64,000 nt of DNA from Caulobacter hibisci (GTDB taxonomy: Bacteria; Pseudomonadota; Alphaproteobacteria; Caulobacterales; Caulobacteraceae), in NCBI RefSeq assembly GCF_016135805.1, contig NZ_JADWOX010000009.1:62001-126000 (forward strand), written 5' to 3'. The notes under the pieces are model-generated. The model did not search any database, had not been told where the DNA came from, and saw only the letters and a program-made list of their open reading frames with translations. Shown one piece after another: positions 9,924 through 18,082 of this stretch (position 1 is its first letter; each line of letters starts with the position of its first letter). The translations under genes and the position numbers were made by a program.

Positions 9924-11591
9924 TTACCCCCGCGCCTTCACGGGCGCGGCGCCGTCGACATAGGCCTCGTTGAGATAGACCTCGGCCTCTTGCGGCGACA
10001 GGGCCGGCGCGTAGCCGAAGCCCTGGCCGTAGTCGCAACCCAGGCCCTGTAGGGCGGCCGCCATCTCGGCGTTCTCGACGCCTTCGGCGACCACTTCCAG
10101 GTCGAGATCCTGGCCCAGCTTGACCACCGAACGGACGATCTTGGCCGAGCCGGCGTTGCCGCCCATGGTCCGCACGAAATAGCGGTCGATCTTCAGCGTG
10201 TCGAACGGCAGGCGCGTCAGGTAGGACAGCGACGAGAAGCCGGTGCCGAAGTCGTCCAGCGCCAGGCCGGCGCCGGCCTCGCGCAGGCTGCGCAGGATCA
10301 CCGCGGCCCGCTCGGGGTCGCGCATGATGTCGCTTTCGGTGACTTCCAGCTTCAGGGCGCCGCGCGGCAGGCCGTTGTCGCGCAGCACCTGGGCCACGTC
10401 GTGCACCAGGCCCGGGCGATCGATCTCGCCGGTCGACAGGTTGACGCTGACGGTCAGGGCGCCGACGGCCGGGTGGGTGTTGCGCCAGGCGGCCAGCTGC
10501 TTGCCAGCGGCGCGCATCATGTGCTCGCCCAGCTCGGCCATCAGGCCCATCTCTTCGATCAGCGGCAGGAATTCGTCGGGCGGCAGCAGGCCGCGGCGCG
10601 GGTGGATCCAGCGCGCCAGGGCCTCGAAGCCCGACAGGGCGCCGGTCGACAGCCGCACGACCGGCTGGAAATAGGGAACGATCTCGCCGCGGCCGATGGC
10701 GCCGCGCAGGTCGGCCTCGAGCGCCAGGCGCGACAGGCCGTCGGTCTCCATCGAGCGGCCGTAGGCGGCGGCCGAACCCCGTCCGTTGGCGGCGGCGGCC
10801 TCGACGGCCAGCTCGGCGCGACGGACCAGCTCGGCGGCCTCCGGCGCGTCGTCGCCGCCCTCGGCCGAGACGGCGCCGATGGTCAGGGTCGGATGGATGT
10901 CGAAACCGGCGATGCGCAGGGGCTGTTCGAGGGCCGAGCGCAGCAGTTCGGCCGGCTCGTAGCCGTGCGGCTCGCACAGCACGGCGAACTCGTCCTCGCC
11001 GATGCGGCCCAGGATCGAGCCCTCGGGGAAGGCGGCGGCCAGGCGCGAGCCCAGGGCGGCCAGAACGAGGTCGGCGCGTTCGTGGCCCAGGGCCTCGTTC
11101 AGGCGGCGCAGGCGATCGAGGTCAGCCACGACCAGCTCGTGCACCCCGACCTGGGTCAGGCGCTCGCGGGCGCGGGCGATGAAGCTGCGGCGGTCGAGGA
11201 GCCCCGTGAGGTCATCCTTGCCCGAGGCGGCGAATTTCACTTCCGGGGCGATGACCCCGGCGGCCCGCAGGCCCTCTTCCAGCCAGACGCCGCGCCAGAT
11301 GCAGGTCTCGCCGCCGCGCATGCGCATGCGCACGACGATCTCGGCGCCGGGCTCGCGGACGCGCAGCAGCTCGTCGGCCTGGGCGCGGTCCTGCGGCAGG
11401 GCCAGGGCGCGGAAGGCGGCAGAGGCGCATTCGGGGGCCAGGGGCGACAGGCCAAGAGCCCGCGACGCGCCATTGATGCGCAGCCGGTCGGCCTCGGGAT
11501 CCCAATGCCACAGCGCGACCTCGGCGGCGCCCAACGCTTCCAGCGTGGTCGTCGCGTCCCAGATCCTGCGCTCGGCGACTTTGAAAGACAT
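9924..11591 (-). CDS. GEDEF-EAL cyclic di-GMP phosphodiesterase
   Basis: 555 residues. The N-terminus (about 1-125) looks PAS-like (LEALGAAEVALWHWDPEADRL). A GGDEF domain starts at KDDLTGLLDRRSF; its signature is changed to RIGEDEF. The EAL domain follows with all key motifs: GFEALARW, VNLS, EVTESDIM, LDDFGTGFSSLSYL, LKIDRYFV and VAEGVE, so phosphodiesterase activity is expected. The same GEDEF change is known from C. crescentus CC3396, where the GGDEF domain binds GTP and activates the EAL domain. This is probably its ortholog, also because of its position behind the cox genes. Cytosolic, no TM segment. Confidence 0.9.
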   Translation of the reverse strand: MSFKVAERRIWDATTTLEALGAAEVALWHWDPEADRLRINGASRALGLSPLAPECASAAFRALALPQDRAQADELLRVREPGAEIVVRMRMRGGETCIWRGVWLEEGLRAAGVIAPEVKFAASGKDDLTGLLDRRSFIARARERLTQVGVHELVVADLDRLRRLNEALGHERADLVLAALGSRLAAAFPEGSILGRIGEDEFAVLCEPHGYEPAELLRSALEQPLRIAGFDIHPTLTIGAVSAEGGDDAPEAAELVRRAELAVEAAAANGRGSAAAYGRSMETDGLSRLALEADLRGAIGRGEIVPYFQPVVRLSTGALSGFEALARWIHPRRGLLPPDEFLPLIEEMGLMAELGEHMMRAAGKQLAAWRNTHPAVGALTVSVNLSTGEIDRPGLVHDVAQVLRDNGLPRGALKLEVTESDIMRDPERAAVILRSLREAGAGLALDDFGTGFSSLSYLTRLPFDTLKIDRYFVRTMGGNAGSAKIVRSVVKLGQDLDLEVVAEGVENAEMAAALQGLGCDYGQGFGYAPALSPQEAEVYLNEAYVDGAAPVKARG

Positions 11592-11648
11592 GCCCGTTCC
11601 CGCGCCGCCCGATCCCCCATGGACCGGCGTGCAGGCTCGGGCGCGCGC

Positions 11649-12227
11649 TCAAGACGGAGCGATCAACCCGAACAGACGATGATCTCGCCATTCGCCGTTA
11701 ATTTTAAGATAAGCGCGCGCATATCCTTCCTCGGAAAACCCGCATCGGGCGAGCAGGGCGGCCGAACGCGCGTTGTGCGGCATGCAGGCCGCCTCGAGCC
11801 GATGGAGGGCCAGCGGGCCGAAGGCGAAGTCGACCACGGCCTTCACCGCCTCGCCCGTATAGCCCTGCCCCGCATGCGCCTCGCCGGCCCAGTAGCCGAC
11901 CACCCCGGTCTGGGCGACGCCGCGGCGGATGTTGAACAGCCGCACGCCGCCCAGGATGGCGTCGTCGGATTTGCGGAACACGAAGAACGGAAAGGCTTCT
12001 CCTGCCTCGAGTTCACGCGCGTAGGCGGCCAGGCGCTGGCGGAAGGCGGCCCGGGTCAGGTCCTCCGCCGGCCAGGTCGGCTCCCACGGCTGAAGGAAGG
12101 GACGCGAGGTCTCGCGCAGCTCGGCCCACGGCTTGTGGTCGGCCAGGCGCGGCAGGCGCAGATAGACCCGCTCGGCGTCGATGCGCGGGCCGTGGTCGAG
12201 GCGAAGAAGGCGGAGAATGGCGGACAA
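11649..12227 (-). CDS. RimJ/RimL-type GNAT N-acetyltransferase
   Basis: 192 residues. The fold is that of ribosomal-protein or amino-acid N-acetyltransferases: RVYLRLPRLADHKPWAELR at the N-terminus, GYWAGEAHAGQGYTGEAVKAV as the acetyl-CoA loop (Q/R-x2-G-x-G/A in the form AGQGYTG), and LHRLEAACMPHNARSAALLARCGF as the C-terminal signature. The start is TTG 12227; no ATG or GTG lies ahead of the conserved region. It lies 37 bp after the M16 peptidase and 57 bp before the GEDEF-EAL gene on the same strand, so these may be co-transcribed. Confidence 0.85.
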   Translation of the reverse strand: MSAILRLLRLDHGPRIDAERVYLRLPRLADHKPWAELRETSRPFLQPWEPTWPAEDLTRAAFRQRLAAYARELEAGEAFPFFVFRKSDDAILGGVRLFNIRRGVAQTGVVGYWAGEAHAGQGYTGEAVKAVVDFAFGPLALHRLEAACMPHNARSAALLARCGFSEEGYARAYLKINGEWRDHRLFGLIAPS

Positions 12228-12264
12228 GCGGGGGTCTCGAGCGGTATCTCCGCACCATTGCGGC

Positions 12265-13539
12265 TTATTGTCCGCCGAACAACGCCCGCCGGAAGATTTC
12301 GCCCGCGCCCAGCGCGCTCTTGGCGCCGAGCACGGCGGTGGCCGCCTTGGCCGGGTCGAGCATGCGGCGGCCCAGGCGGGCGATGTCGGCGGCGCTGACC
12401 GACTCGACCCCGGCCGCCAGCTCGGCGGGCGAGAACAGCCGGCCGAAGGTCAGGGCCTGGCCGGCGGCCTGCTCGGCGCGGGCCAGGGGCTGCTCGCGGG
12501 CCATGAACATGTGCGCCTTCAGCTGGGCCTTGCAGCGGGCCAGCTCGGCCTCGTCGATCCGCTCGACCAGGGCCAGCAGCTGCTCGGCGCAGACCTGGGC
12601 GGTCTGGGCCGCGTCCTTGGCCGCGCAGCCGGCGTAAATGCCCAGCGCCCCGATGTCGGCATAGGTGTCGGCATAGGCGTCGATGTTGTAGGCCAGACCG
12701 CGCTTCTCCCGGGCTTCCTGGAACAGGCGCGAGGACATGCCCCCGCCCAGGGCCTCGGCGAACACCCGCAGGGCGAAATAGTCGTCGTCGCGCGAGCCGG
12801 CGGCGGGCAGCATCAGCACCAGATGCGCCTGCTCCAGCTTGCGGGTCTCGGCGAAGGATCCGCCGACGAACGGCGCCGGCTCAGGCACGGGCGCGCCGGG
12901 CGTGGCCGGCAGGTCGCCGAAGGCCTTCTGCGCCAGGTCCAGCAGCTCGGCTTCCTCGACCGCGCCGGTGGCGCTGACGATCAGCCGGTCGGCGGCGTAG
13001 AGGCTGGCGCGCCAGTCGGACAGGGCTTCGGGGGTCGCGGCCTCGACGCTGTCGACCGTGCCCAGGATCGGCCGGCCGACCGGATGGTCGCCCCAGGCGC
13101 CCTTTTGCAGCAGGTCGAAGACATAGTCGTCGGGCGCGTCGGCGGCCTCGGCGATCTCCTGAGCGACGACCTGCTTCTCGCGGGCGAGATCCCCGGCGTC
13201 CAGGGTCGGACGGCGCACCAGGTCGGCCACCACCTCGACGCCCAGCGGCAGGCCGCCCTTCAGAGCGCGGATCTGGAAGCTGGTGCGCTCATAGCCGGTG
13301 GCGGCGTTGATCTGGCCGCCCTGGGCCTCGACCACCTCGACGATGTCGCGCGCGCTGCGCCCGCCCGCGCCCTTGAACACCATGTGCTCGAGCAGGTGCG
13401 ACCAGCCCGAGCGCGCCGGATCCTCATAGGCCGCGCCGCGCCCGGCGACGACGGTCAGGGCCAGGGTCTCGAGCCCCGGCATCGGATCACAGACGACGCG
13501 GACGCCATTGGGCAGGGTGTGGAGGGTGGGGATGGTCAT
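12265..13539 (-). CDS. M16-family zinc peptidase (processing-peptidase-like)
   Basis: 424 residues. The inverted zinc motif HLLEHMVFKG (HxxEH) stands near residue 47 with the second Glu in the following helix, so this is the active type, not the inactive partner. Other conserved pieces are LPNGVRVVCDPMPG, GGQINAATGYERTSF and MSSRLFQEAREKRGLAYNI. It resembles mitochondrial processing peptidase beta / PqqL-like proteins of alphaproteobacteria. No clear signal peptide. It lies downstream of thrC on the same strand, separated by a family C palindrome. Confidence 0.92.
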   Translation of the reverse strand: MTIPTLHTLPNGVRVVCDPMPGLETLALTVVAGRGAAYEDPARSGWSHLLEHMVFKGAGGRSARDIVEVVEAQGGQINAATGYERTSFQIRALKGGLPLGVEVVADLVRRPTLDAGDLAREKQVVAQEIAEAADAPDDYVFDLLQKGAWGDHPVGRPILGTVDSVEAATPEALSDWRASLYAADRLIVSATGAVEEAELLDLAQKAFGDLPATPGAPVPEPAPFVGGSFAETRKLEQAHLVLMLPAAGSRDDDYFALRVFAEALGGGMSSRLFQEAREKRGLAYNIDAYADTYADIGALGIYAGCAAKDAAQTAQVCAEQLLALVERIDEAELARCKAQLKAHMFMAREQPLARAEQAAGQALTFGRLFSPAELAAGVESVSAADIARLGRRMLDPAKAATAVLGAKSALGAGEIFRRALFGGQ

Positions 13540-13575
13540 TTCCCTCCGTGTAGCCGCGTAAGCGCCCGAAAGCGA

Positions 13576-13702
13576 CCCTCCCCCTGTGGGGGAGGCGGCC
13601 GAAGGCCGGAGGGGGGACGGTTTCAGCTTCCGCCATGAGAAGCCGTTTCTCGCCCACTCCCCCCACCGATCGCTACGCGATCGCCTCCCCCACAGGGGGA
13701 GG
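13576..13702. repeat. Intergenic palindromic element, family C, copy 2
   Basis: Ends CCCTCCCCCTGTGGGGGAGG and CCTCCCCCACAGGGGGAGG, with inner hairpins GGCCGAAGGCC and GATCGCTACGCGATC. It occupies the thrC-M16 gap. Layout matches 4533-4641 and 25477-25593. Confidence 0.8.
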
Positions 13703-13713
13703 TTCTCGCCAAT

Positions 13714-15111
13714 TTACTTCCCCGCGAACGCCCGCACGTGGGCCTTCACCGCCGCCGCATCCGCCGGCAGGCGGTCGAAGCGTTCGGGTTTGGCCGACAG
13801 GTCCGGCGCGCCGCGCGGCACGCCCTGGACGACGGCGGCGGCGGCCAGCACGGCTTCGGGGAACTTGGCCGGGTGGGCGGTCGACAGCACCACGACCGGG
13901 GTCGTGGGGTCTTCCAGGCGCAGGCCATGGGCGGCGGCCAGGCCCACGGCGGTGTGCGGATCGACCACTTCGCCGGTCTCGTTCAGGGTCGAGAGCATGG
14001 TCTTGGCGGTGTCGGCCTCGCTGACCGAGGCGCCGGCGAACAGCTCGCGCATCATGGCGTGGGCGCTGGGCGGGATGTCGAGCACGCCGGTGGTGTTGAA
14101 GCCCCGGAAGGCCCGGCCGGTCTCGACGCCGTCGCGGCGCACGGCCTCGAAATAGAGCCGCTCGAAGTTGGACGCGACCTGGATGTCCATTGCCGGGCTC
14201 TGGGTGGCGGCCACGGCCCCGCGGGCGTAGCGGCCGGTCTCGAAGGCGCGGGCCAGGATGTCGTTGCTGTTGGTGGCCGCGACGATCTTGGCGATCGGCA
14301 GGCCCATCTGCTTGGCGACGAAGGCGGCGTAGGCGTCGCCGAAATTGCCCGTCGGCACGACGAAGGCCACCTCGCGGGCCGGCGCGCCCAGGCTGACGGC
14401 GGCGGTGAAGTAATAGACGCTCTGGGCCGCGATCCGCGCCCAGTTGATCGAGTTGACGCCCGACAGGTCGACCGCGTGGCGGAACTGGTCGTCCTGGAAG
14501 GCCTGCTTGACGATGGCCTGGCAGTCGTCGAACGAGCCCTGCACCGACACGCACGACACGTTGGCGTCTTCCGCCGTGGTCATGAACCGGCGCTGGACCT
14601 CGCTGATCCGGCCTTCGGGGAAGAGGGCGACGATGCGGGCGTTGCTGCGACCGCGGAAGGCCTCGACGGCCGCGCCGCCGGTGTCGCCCGAGGTGGCGCA
14701 GATGATGGTCATGGTCCGCGACTGGCGCGACAGCACATAGTCGTACAGCCGCCCCAGCAGCTGCATCGCCACGTCCTTGAAGGCCAGGGTCGGGCCGTGG
14801 AACAGCTCCAGCAGATAGCGGTTGGCGGCCAGCTGCTTCAGCGGCGTCACGGCCGCGTGGGTGAAGCTGGCATAGGCCTCGTCGCACAGGGTCTGCAGGT
14901 CGTCGGCCGGGATGTCGTCGCCGACGAACTTGCCCAGCACCGCGGCCGCGACCTGGGCATAGGACTTGCCGGCGAAGGCGGCGATCTCTTCGGGCGTGAA
15001 CGTCGGCCACGCCTCGGGCACGTAGAGGCCGCCGTCGGGGGCCAGGCCGGCCAGCACCGCGTCCAGGAAGCCGATCGTGGGGGACTCGCCCCGGGTCGAG
15101 ACGTAACGCAT
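13714..15111 (-). CDS. thrC: Threonine synthase
   Basis: PLP enzyme that turns O-phospho-L-homoserine into threonine. 465 residues, the size of the longer proteobacterial class. MRYVSTRGESPTIGFLDAVL is the standard N-terminus, LFHGPTLAFKDVAMQ carries the PLP lysine, ICATSGDTGGAAVEAFRG is the phosphate loop, and FVVPTGNFGDAYAAFVAK is conserved. The open frame extends upstream, but ATG 15111 fits the family and overlaps the surf1 stop by one base (TGATG). The link of thrC to surf1 recurs in Caulobacter relatives. Confidence 0.95.
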   Translation of the reverse strand: MRYVSTRGESPTIGFLDAVLAGLAPDGGLYVPEAWPTFTPEEIAAFAGKSYAQVAAAVLGKFVGDDIPADDLQTLCDEAYASFTHAAVTPLKQLAANRYLLELFHGPTLAFKDVAMQLLGRLYDYVLSRQSRTMTIICATSGDTGGAAVEAFRGRSNARIVALFPEGRISEVQRRFMTTAEDANVSCVSVQGSFDDCQAIVKQAFQDDQFRHAVDLSGVNSINWARIAAQSVYYFTAAVSLGAPAREVAFVVPTGNFGDAYAAFVAKQMGLPIAKIVAATNSNDILARAFETGRYARGAVAATQSPAMDIQVASNFERLYFEAVRRDGVETGRAFRGFNTTGVLDIPPSAHAMMRELFAGASVSEADTAKTMLSTLNETGEVVDPHTAVGLAAAHGLRLEDPTTPVVVLSTAHPAKFPEAVLAAAAVVQGVPRGAPDLSAKPERFDRLPADAAAVKAHVRAFAGK

Positions 15112-15797
15112 CAGGGCCTCATCCTCCGCCAGAGCATGGCGGCATAGATAAAGAGCAGGGTGACGGCAAGACCAAACCACGTAAGCGCGTATTCCAGGTG
15201 CCGGTTGGAAATTTCTGCCGGCAAGGGCGCGGGCGTGACGCCGGCGACGGCGGGCGTGGCGGTCTCGACCATCAGGATGTAGGGCGCGGGCTTGTCGGCG
15301 GCGAGGGCCGTCAGGGCCTTGTCGCGATCGCCGCCCAGGGTCTTGGGCACCATCAGCACGCCGACCACCCGGGCCGGGGCGGCGAAGGCGCGCGGCGGCG
15401 GCGCCATCTGGCCCTTCAGGGCGTCGACCACGCCAAGGTCCAGCAGGACGACGCCGTGCGCCTGGCCGGCCAGCCGGCAGGGCGTCACCGCCCGCCAGAC
15501 GATGTCGCCGTCGCGAACCCCATAGACCAGCGGCAGCGGCGCGGCCGTCTCCGGCGCGCAGTCGGCGGCGACCCGCATGAAGCCCACGTCCTCGCCCTTG
15601 TCGGCGCGGGTCAGGGCGTCGGCCAGCGGGATGGCGGACGCGGTCTTAAGCGTCTCGATGCGCGCCAGCAGGTCTTCTTTCCAGTGCAGGCGCTTCACCT
15701 GCCAGGACCCCAGGCCGCAGAGGATGGCGAAGGCGATCAGGGTGGCGATCGTCAGGCCGATCGGGAAGCCGGGCTTCCTGGGAGCGACCTCAGACAT
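15111..15797 (-). CDS. surf1: SURF1-family cytochrome oxidase assembly protein
   Basis: 228 residues with one TM helix at each end: LTIATLIAFAILCGLGSWQVKRL, containing the family motif GxWQxxRL, and YALTWFGLAVTLLFIYAAMLWRR. Between them lies the periplasmic domain. In this family the protein helps insert or keep heme a in subunit I of aa3 oxidase. It overlaps the DUF983 gene by 8 bp at its start and thrC by 1 bp at its end, so it sits firmly inside the oxidase operon. Confidence 0.93.
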   Translation of the reverse strand: MSEVAPRKPGFPIGLTIATLIAFAILCGLGSWQVKRLHWKEDLLARIETLKTASAIPLADALTRADKGEDVGFMRVAADCAPETAAPLPLVYGVRDGDIVWRAVTPCRLAGQAHGVVLLDLGVVDALKGQMAPPPRAFAAPARVVGVLMVPKTLGGDRDKALTALAADKPAPYILMVETATPAVAGVTPAPLPAEISNRHLEYALTWFGLAVTLLFIYAAMLWRRMRP

Positions 15798-16152
15798 CGC
15801 GGCGCCCGGCTTCCGAAGCCCGGTTGGCGATCTGGGCGGCGACCATCAGGCCCTTGGCCGGGCGCATCAGCCCCAGGCACGCGATCAGGGTCAGCGGCAA
15901 CCAGACCACCAGCAGCAGCCAAACCGGCCAGTGCCAGGCGAACATCGAGAACAGCGCACCGAAGGCGCACAGGAACCCCGCGATCAAGATGACGAAGGTC
16001 GCCGCCCCGTCGCCGGTCTCGTGCTTGCCCAGGTCGTAGCCGCAGGCCTCGCAGCGCAGGGCGATCTTGAGGAAACCCTCGAACAGGAAGCCCTCGCCGC
16101 AGACGGGGCATCGCCCGGCGGCGCCGGCGGCGTAGGGGTTGGTCTTGGGCAT
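15790..16152 (-). CDS. DUF983 membrane protein of the oxidase operon
   Basis: 120 residues. The N-terminus has a zinc-ribbon-like pair of CxxC motifs (RCPVCGEGFLF and LRCEACGYDLG), followed by two TM helices (FVILIAGFLCAFGALFSMF and WPVWLLLVVWLPLTLIACL). DUF983 genes are regular members of alphaproteobacterial cox operons, but their exact duty is not settled as far as I know. ATG 16152 was chosen over an upstream in-frame start inside the repeat. It overlaps surf1 by 8 bp. Confidence 0.88.
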   Translation of the reverse strand: MPKTNPYAAGAAGRCPVCGEGFLFEGFLKIALRCEACGYDLGKHETGDGAATFVILIAGFLCAFGALFSMFAWHWPVWLLLVVWLPLTLIACLGLMRPAKGLMVAAQIANRASEAGRRDV

Positions 16153-16185
16153 GCGGCAGTCCTTATCGACCGCTCCCCTCCACGC

Positions 16186-16265
16186 GTCATCCCCCGACTT
16201 GTTCGGGGGACCCAAGCCGAAGCGGCCGGATCCGCTTGGGTCGCCCGGACAAGCCGGGCGATGAC
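16186..16265. repeat. Intergenic palindromic element, family B, copy 2
   Basis: 80 bp between coxC and the DUF983 gene. The ends are GTCATCCCCCG and CGGGCGATGAC, and the inner arms GACCCAAGC and GCTTGGGTC match the element at 681-769. The two ends form hairpins (CCCCCGACTTGTTCGGGGG and GCCCGGACAAGCCGGGC). Confidence 0.8.
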
Positions 16266-16288
16266 TTCCTAGAGGGGGCGAAGAACGA

Positions 16289-16325
16289 AAAAGGCCCGGA
16301 GCGCTGGCGGCGCTCCGGGCCTTTC
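16289..16325 (-). terminator. Rho-independent terminator after coxC
   Basis: On the minus strand, AAAGGCCCGGAGCGC pairs with GCGCTCCGGGCCTTT and is followed by TTTTTCG. It begins 14 bp after the coxC stop. It should separate, at least in part, the DUF983-surf1-thrC genes from the cox structural genes. Confidence 0.8.
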
Positions 16326-16339
16326 GGAACTCCGTGACC

Positions 16340-17215
16340 TCAGTGCGTCGAGGCGCCGAAGATCACGTAGATGAAGGCGAACAGGAACAGCCAGACCACG
16401 TCGACGAAGTGCCAGTACCAGGCGGCGGCTTCGAAGCCGAAGTGCTGCTTGGGCGTGAAGGCGCCGTTCATCAGGCGGATCAGGCAGACGATCAGGAACA
16501 GCGTGCCCACGAAGACGTGGAAGCCGTGGAAGCCGGTGGCCAGGAAGAAGGTCGAGCCGTAGAGGCCCGAATTGGCGGCAGCTTCGTTGTAGAACAGCTG
16601 CTCGTGGTTGATGTGGGCGTACTCATAGACCTGGATGGTCGTGAACAGCGCGCCGAGCAGGATGGTCAGGATCAGGCCCCACTGGGCGCCCTTGCGGTCG
16701 CCTTGCTGCAGGGCATGGTGCGACCAGGTGATGGTCGTGCCCGAGAGCAGCAGCGTCAGGGTGTTGACCAGCGGCAGGTGCCAGGGCGACACGGTCTCGA
16801 CGCCGGCCGGCGGCCAGCTGGCCCAGGCCGTGCGCACCTCTTCGATGCCCGACAGGGTGCGGTGGCCGTGGAACAGGGCCATCTCGAAGAAGATCCAGAA
16901 CCACGCCACGAAGAACATCACTTCCGAGGCGATGAACAGCACCATGCCGTAGCGCAGGCCGATCGAGACGACGGGGGTGTGGTCGCCGGCGTTGGCTTCC
17001 TTGATGACGTCGCGCCACCAGCCGAACATCGTGTAGAGCACGCCGGCCAGGCCGGTCGCGAACAGCCACCACTGGCCCTTCTCGATGCCGAACACCCCGC
17101 CCTTGATCCAGGCGATCAGGCCGATGGCCATGACCGTGGCGGCGGCCGAGCCGACGAACGGCCAGGGGCTGGGCGGCAGGATGTGGTAGTCGTGTTTGAC
17201 GGCGCCATGGGCCAT
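16340..17215 (-). CDS. coxC: Cytochrome c oxidase subunit III
   Basis: 291 residues with seven TM segments. MAHGAVKHDYHILPPSPWPF is the typical N-terminus, and WWRDVIKEAN, SEVMFFVAWFWIFFE (with the Glu of the DCCD-sensitive site), HHALQQGDRKGA and FFLATGFHGFHVFVGTLFL are subunit III hallmarks. It ends FAFIYVIFGASTH. The open frame extends 100 codons upstream but overlaps ctaG; ATG 17215 was taken because of the conserved start. It follows ctaG by 77 bp. Confidence 0.96.
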   Translation of the reverse strand: MAHGAVKHDYHILPPSPWPFVGSAAATVMAIGLIAWIKGGVFGIEKGQWWLFATGLAGVLYTMFGWWRDVIKEANAGDHTPVVSIGLRYGMVLFIASEVMFFVAWFWIFFEMALFHGHRTLSGIEEVRTAWASWPPAGVETVSPWHLPLVNTLTLLLSGTTITWSHHALQQGDRKGAQWGLILTILLGALFTTIQVYEYAHINHEQLFYNEAAANSGLYGSTFFLATGFHGFHVFVGTLFLIVCLIRLMNGAFTPKQHFGFEAAAWYWHFVDVVWLFLFAFIYVIFGASTH

Positions 17216-17292
17216 ATGTTGCCAACCCTCTTTGATCTTATTGAAGGCGCGTCGCTTGGGTCCCCCCCGGCCCGCGCCTCTCTTGTGGAAAG

Positions 17293-17934
17293 CTATAGTC
17301 TGTCGGACGCTGTTCCGCCAAGGGGTTGAACGATGCGTGCGACGTCTGCCCCGCCCTCCTGGCCATCGACGGCCGGGAAGAAGGTGTAGGACAGGGTGAT
17401 CTCGGACTTGCCCTTGGTCTCCGGGTCCTCGGCGTAGCGGGGATCGACGAAGTAGACGACCGGAAACTCGACCGTCTGGCCGGGCTGGATCGTCTGGTTC
17501 GAGAAGCAGAAGCACTCGATCTTCTGGAAGTACGGGCCGGCCTGCTCGGGCACGACGTTGTAGATCGCCCGGCCGGTCTGGGGCTTGTCGCTGGTGTTGG
17601 TGACCTTGAAGAAGGCCAGGCCCGAAGCGCCCAGCTTGATGTCCTGGCTGACCTGCTCGGTGGTGAAGGTCCAGGGCAGGTTGCGGATATTGGCGTCGAA
17701 GCGGACCTGGACGGTGCGGTCCAGCACCTTGGTCGGAGCCGCCTGCGCCCGGCGCACCGTGCCGTCGAAGCCGGTCGCCTGGCAGAACAGCTTGTACAGC
17801 GGCACCGCCGCATAGGCCGCGCCGACCATGCCGACGAAGGCGGCGGCGCAGATCAGCGCCACGCGCTTGTTGCGGCGGGCTTGAACGGTGTCGCCGGCCT
17901 TTACCGGCGGCTTGTCAGAACCGGTGTCCGACAT
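17293..17934 (-). CDS. ctaG: Cytochrome c oxidase copper chaperone CtaG/Cox11
   Basis: 213 residues. One N-terminal TM helix (VALICAAAFVGMVGAAYAAVPLY) anchors a periplasmic domain that carries the copper motif CFCF (KIECFCFSNQTI) plus the N-terminal Cys in KLFCQATGF. It delivers Cu(B) to subunit I. The start ATG 17934 lies inside the end of the small coxF gene (20-bp overlap), and coxC follows 77 bp later. Confidence 0.95.
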   Translation of the reverse strand: MSDTGSDKPPVKAGDTVQARRNKRVALICAAAFVGMVGAAYAAVPLYKLFCQATGFDGTVRRAQAAPTKVLDRTVQVRFDANIRNLPWTFTTEQVSQDIKLGASGLAFFKVTNTSDKPQTGRAIYNVVPEQAGPYFQKIECFCFSNQTIQPGQTVEFPVVYFVDPRYAEDPETKGKSEITLSYTFFPAVDGQEGGADVARIVQPLGGTASDRL

Positions 17935-18082
17935 TGGCGCCGAGCCGGACCAGGGTGACCACGAAGACCAGCACGACGAAGGCGGCCAGGCCGACGGCCA
18001 GGGCGATGTTGCGGCCGTTGCGGGCGCGCAGGGCGTCGGCCTTGTCCGGCTGGACGGAGACGGTCTTCTTCGGGTCGGTCAC
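17915..18082 (-). CDS. coxF: CoxF-like small membrane protein, 55 aa
   Basis: A 55-residue protein starting at GTG 18082: a charged N-terminus (TDPKKTVSVQPDKADAL) followed by one TM helix (IALAVGLAAFVVLVFVVTLV). The start overlaps the ctaB stop as GTGA, and its end overlaps ctaG by 20 bp. A short membrane gene between ctaB and ctaG is usual in alphaproteobacterial cox operons and is named coxF; its job in oxidase assembly is not well defined. It is shorter than most gene callers' comfort limit, but overlap on both sides argues strongly that it is real. Confidence 0.8.
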   Translation of the reverse strand: MTDPKKTVSVQPDKADALRARNGRNIALAVGLAAFVVLVFVVTLVRLGANVGHRF

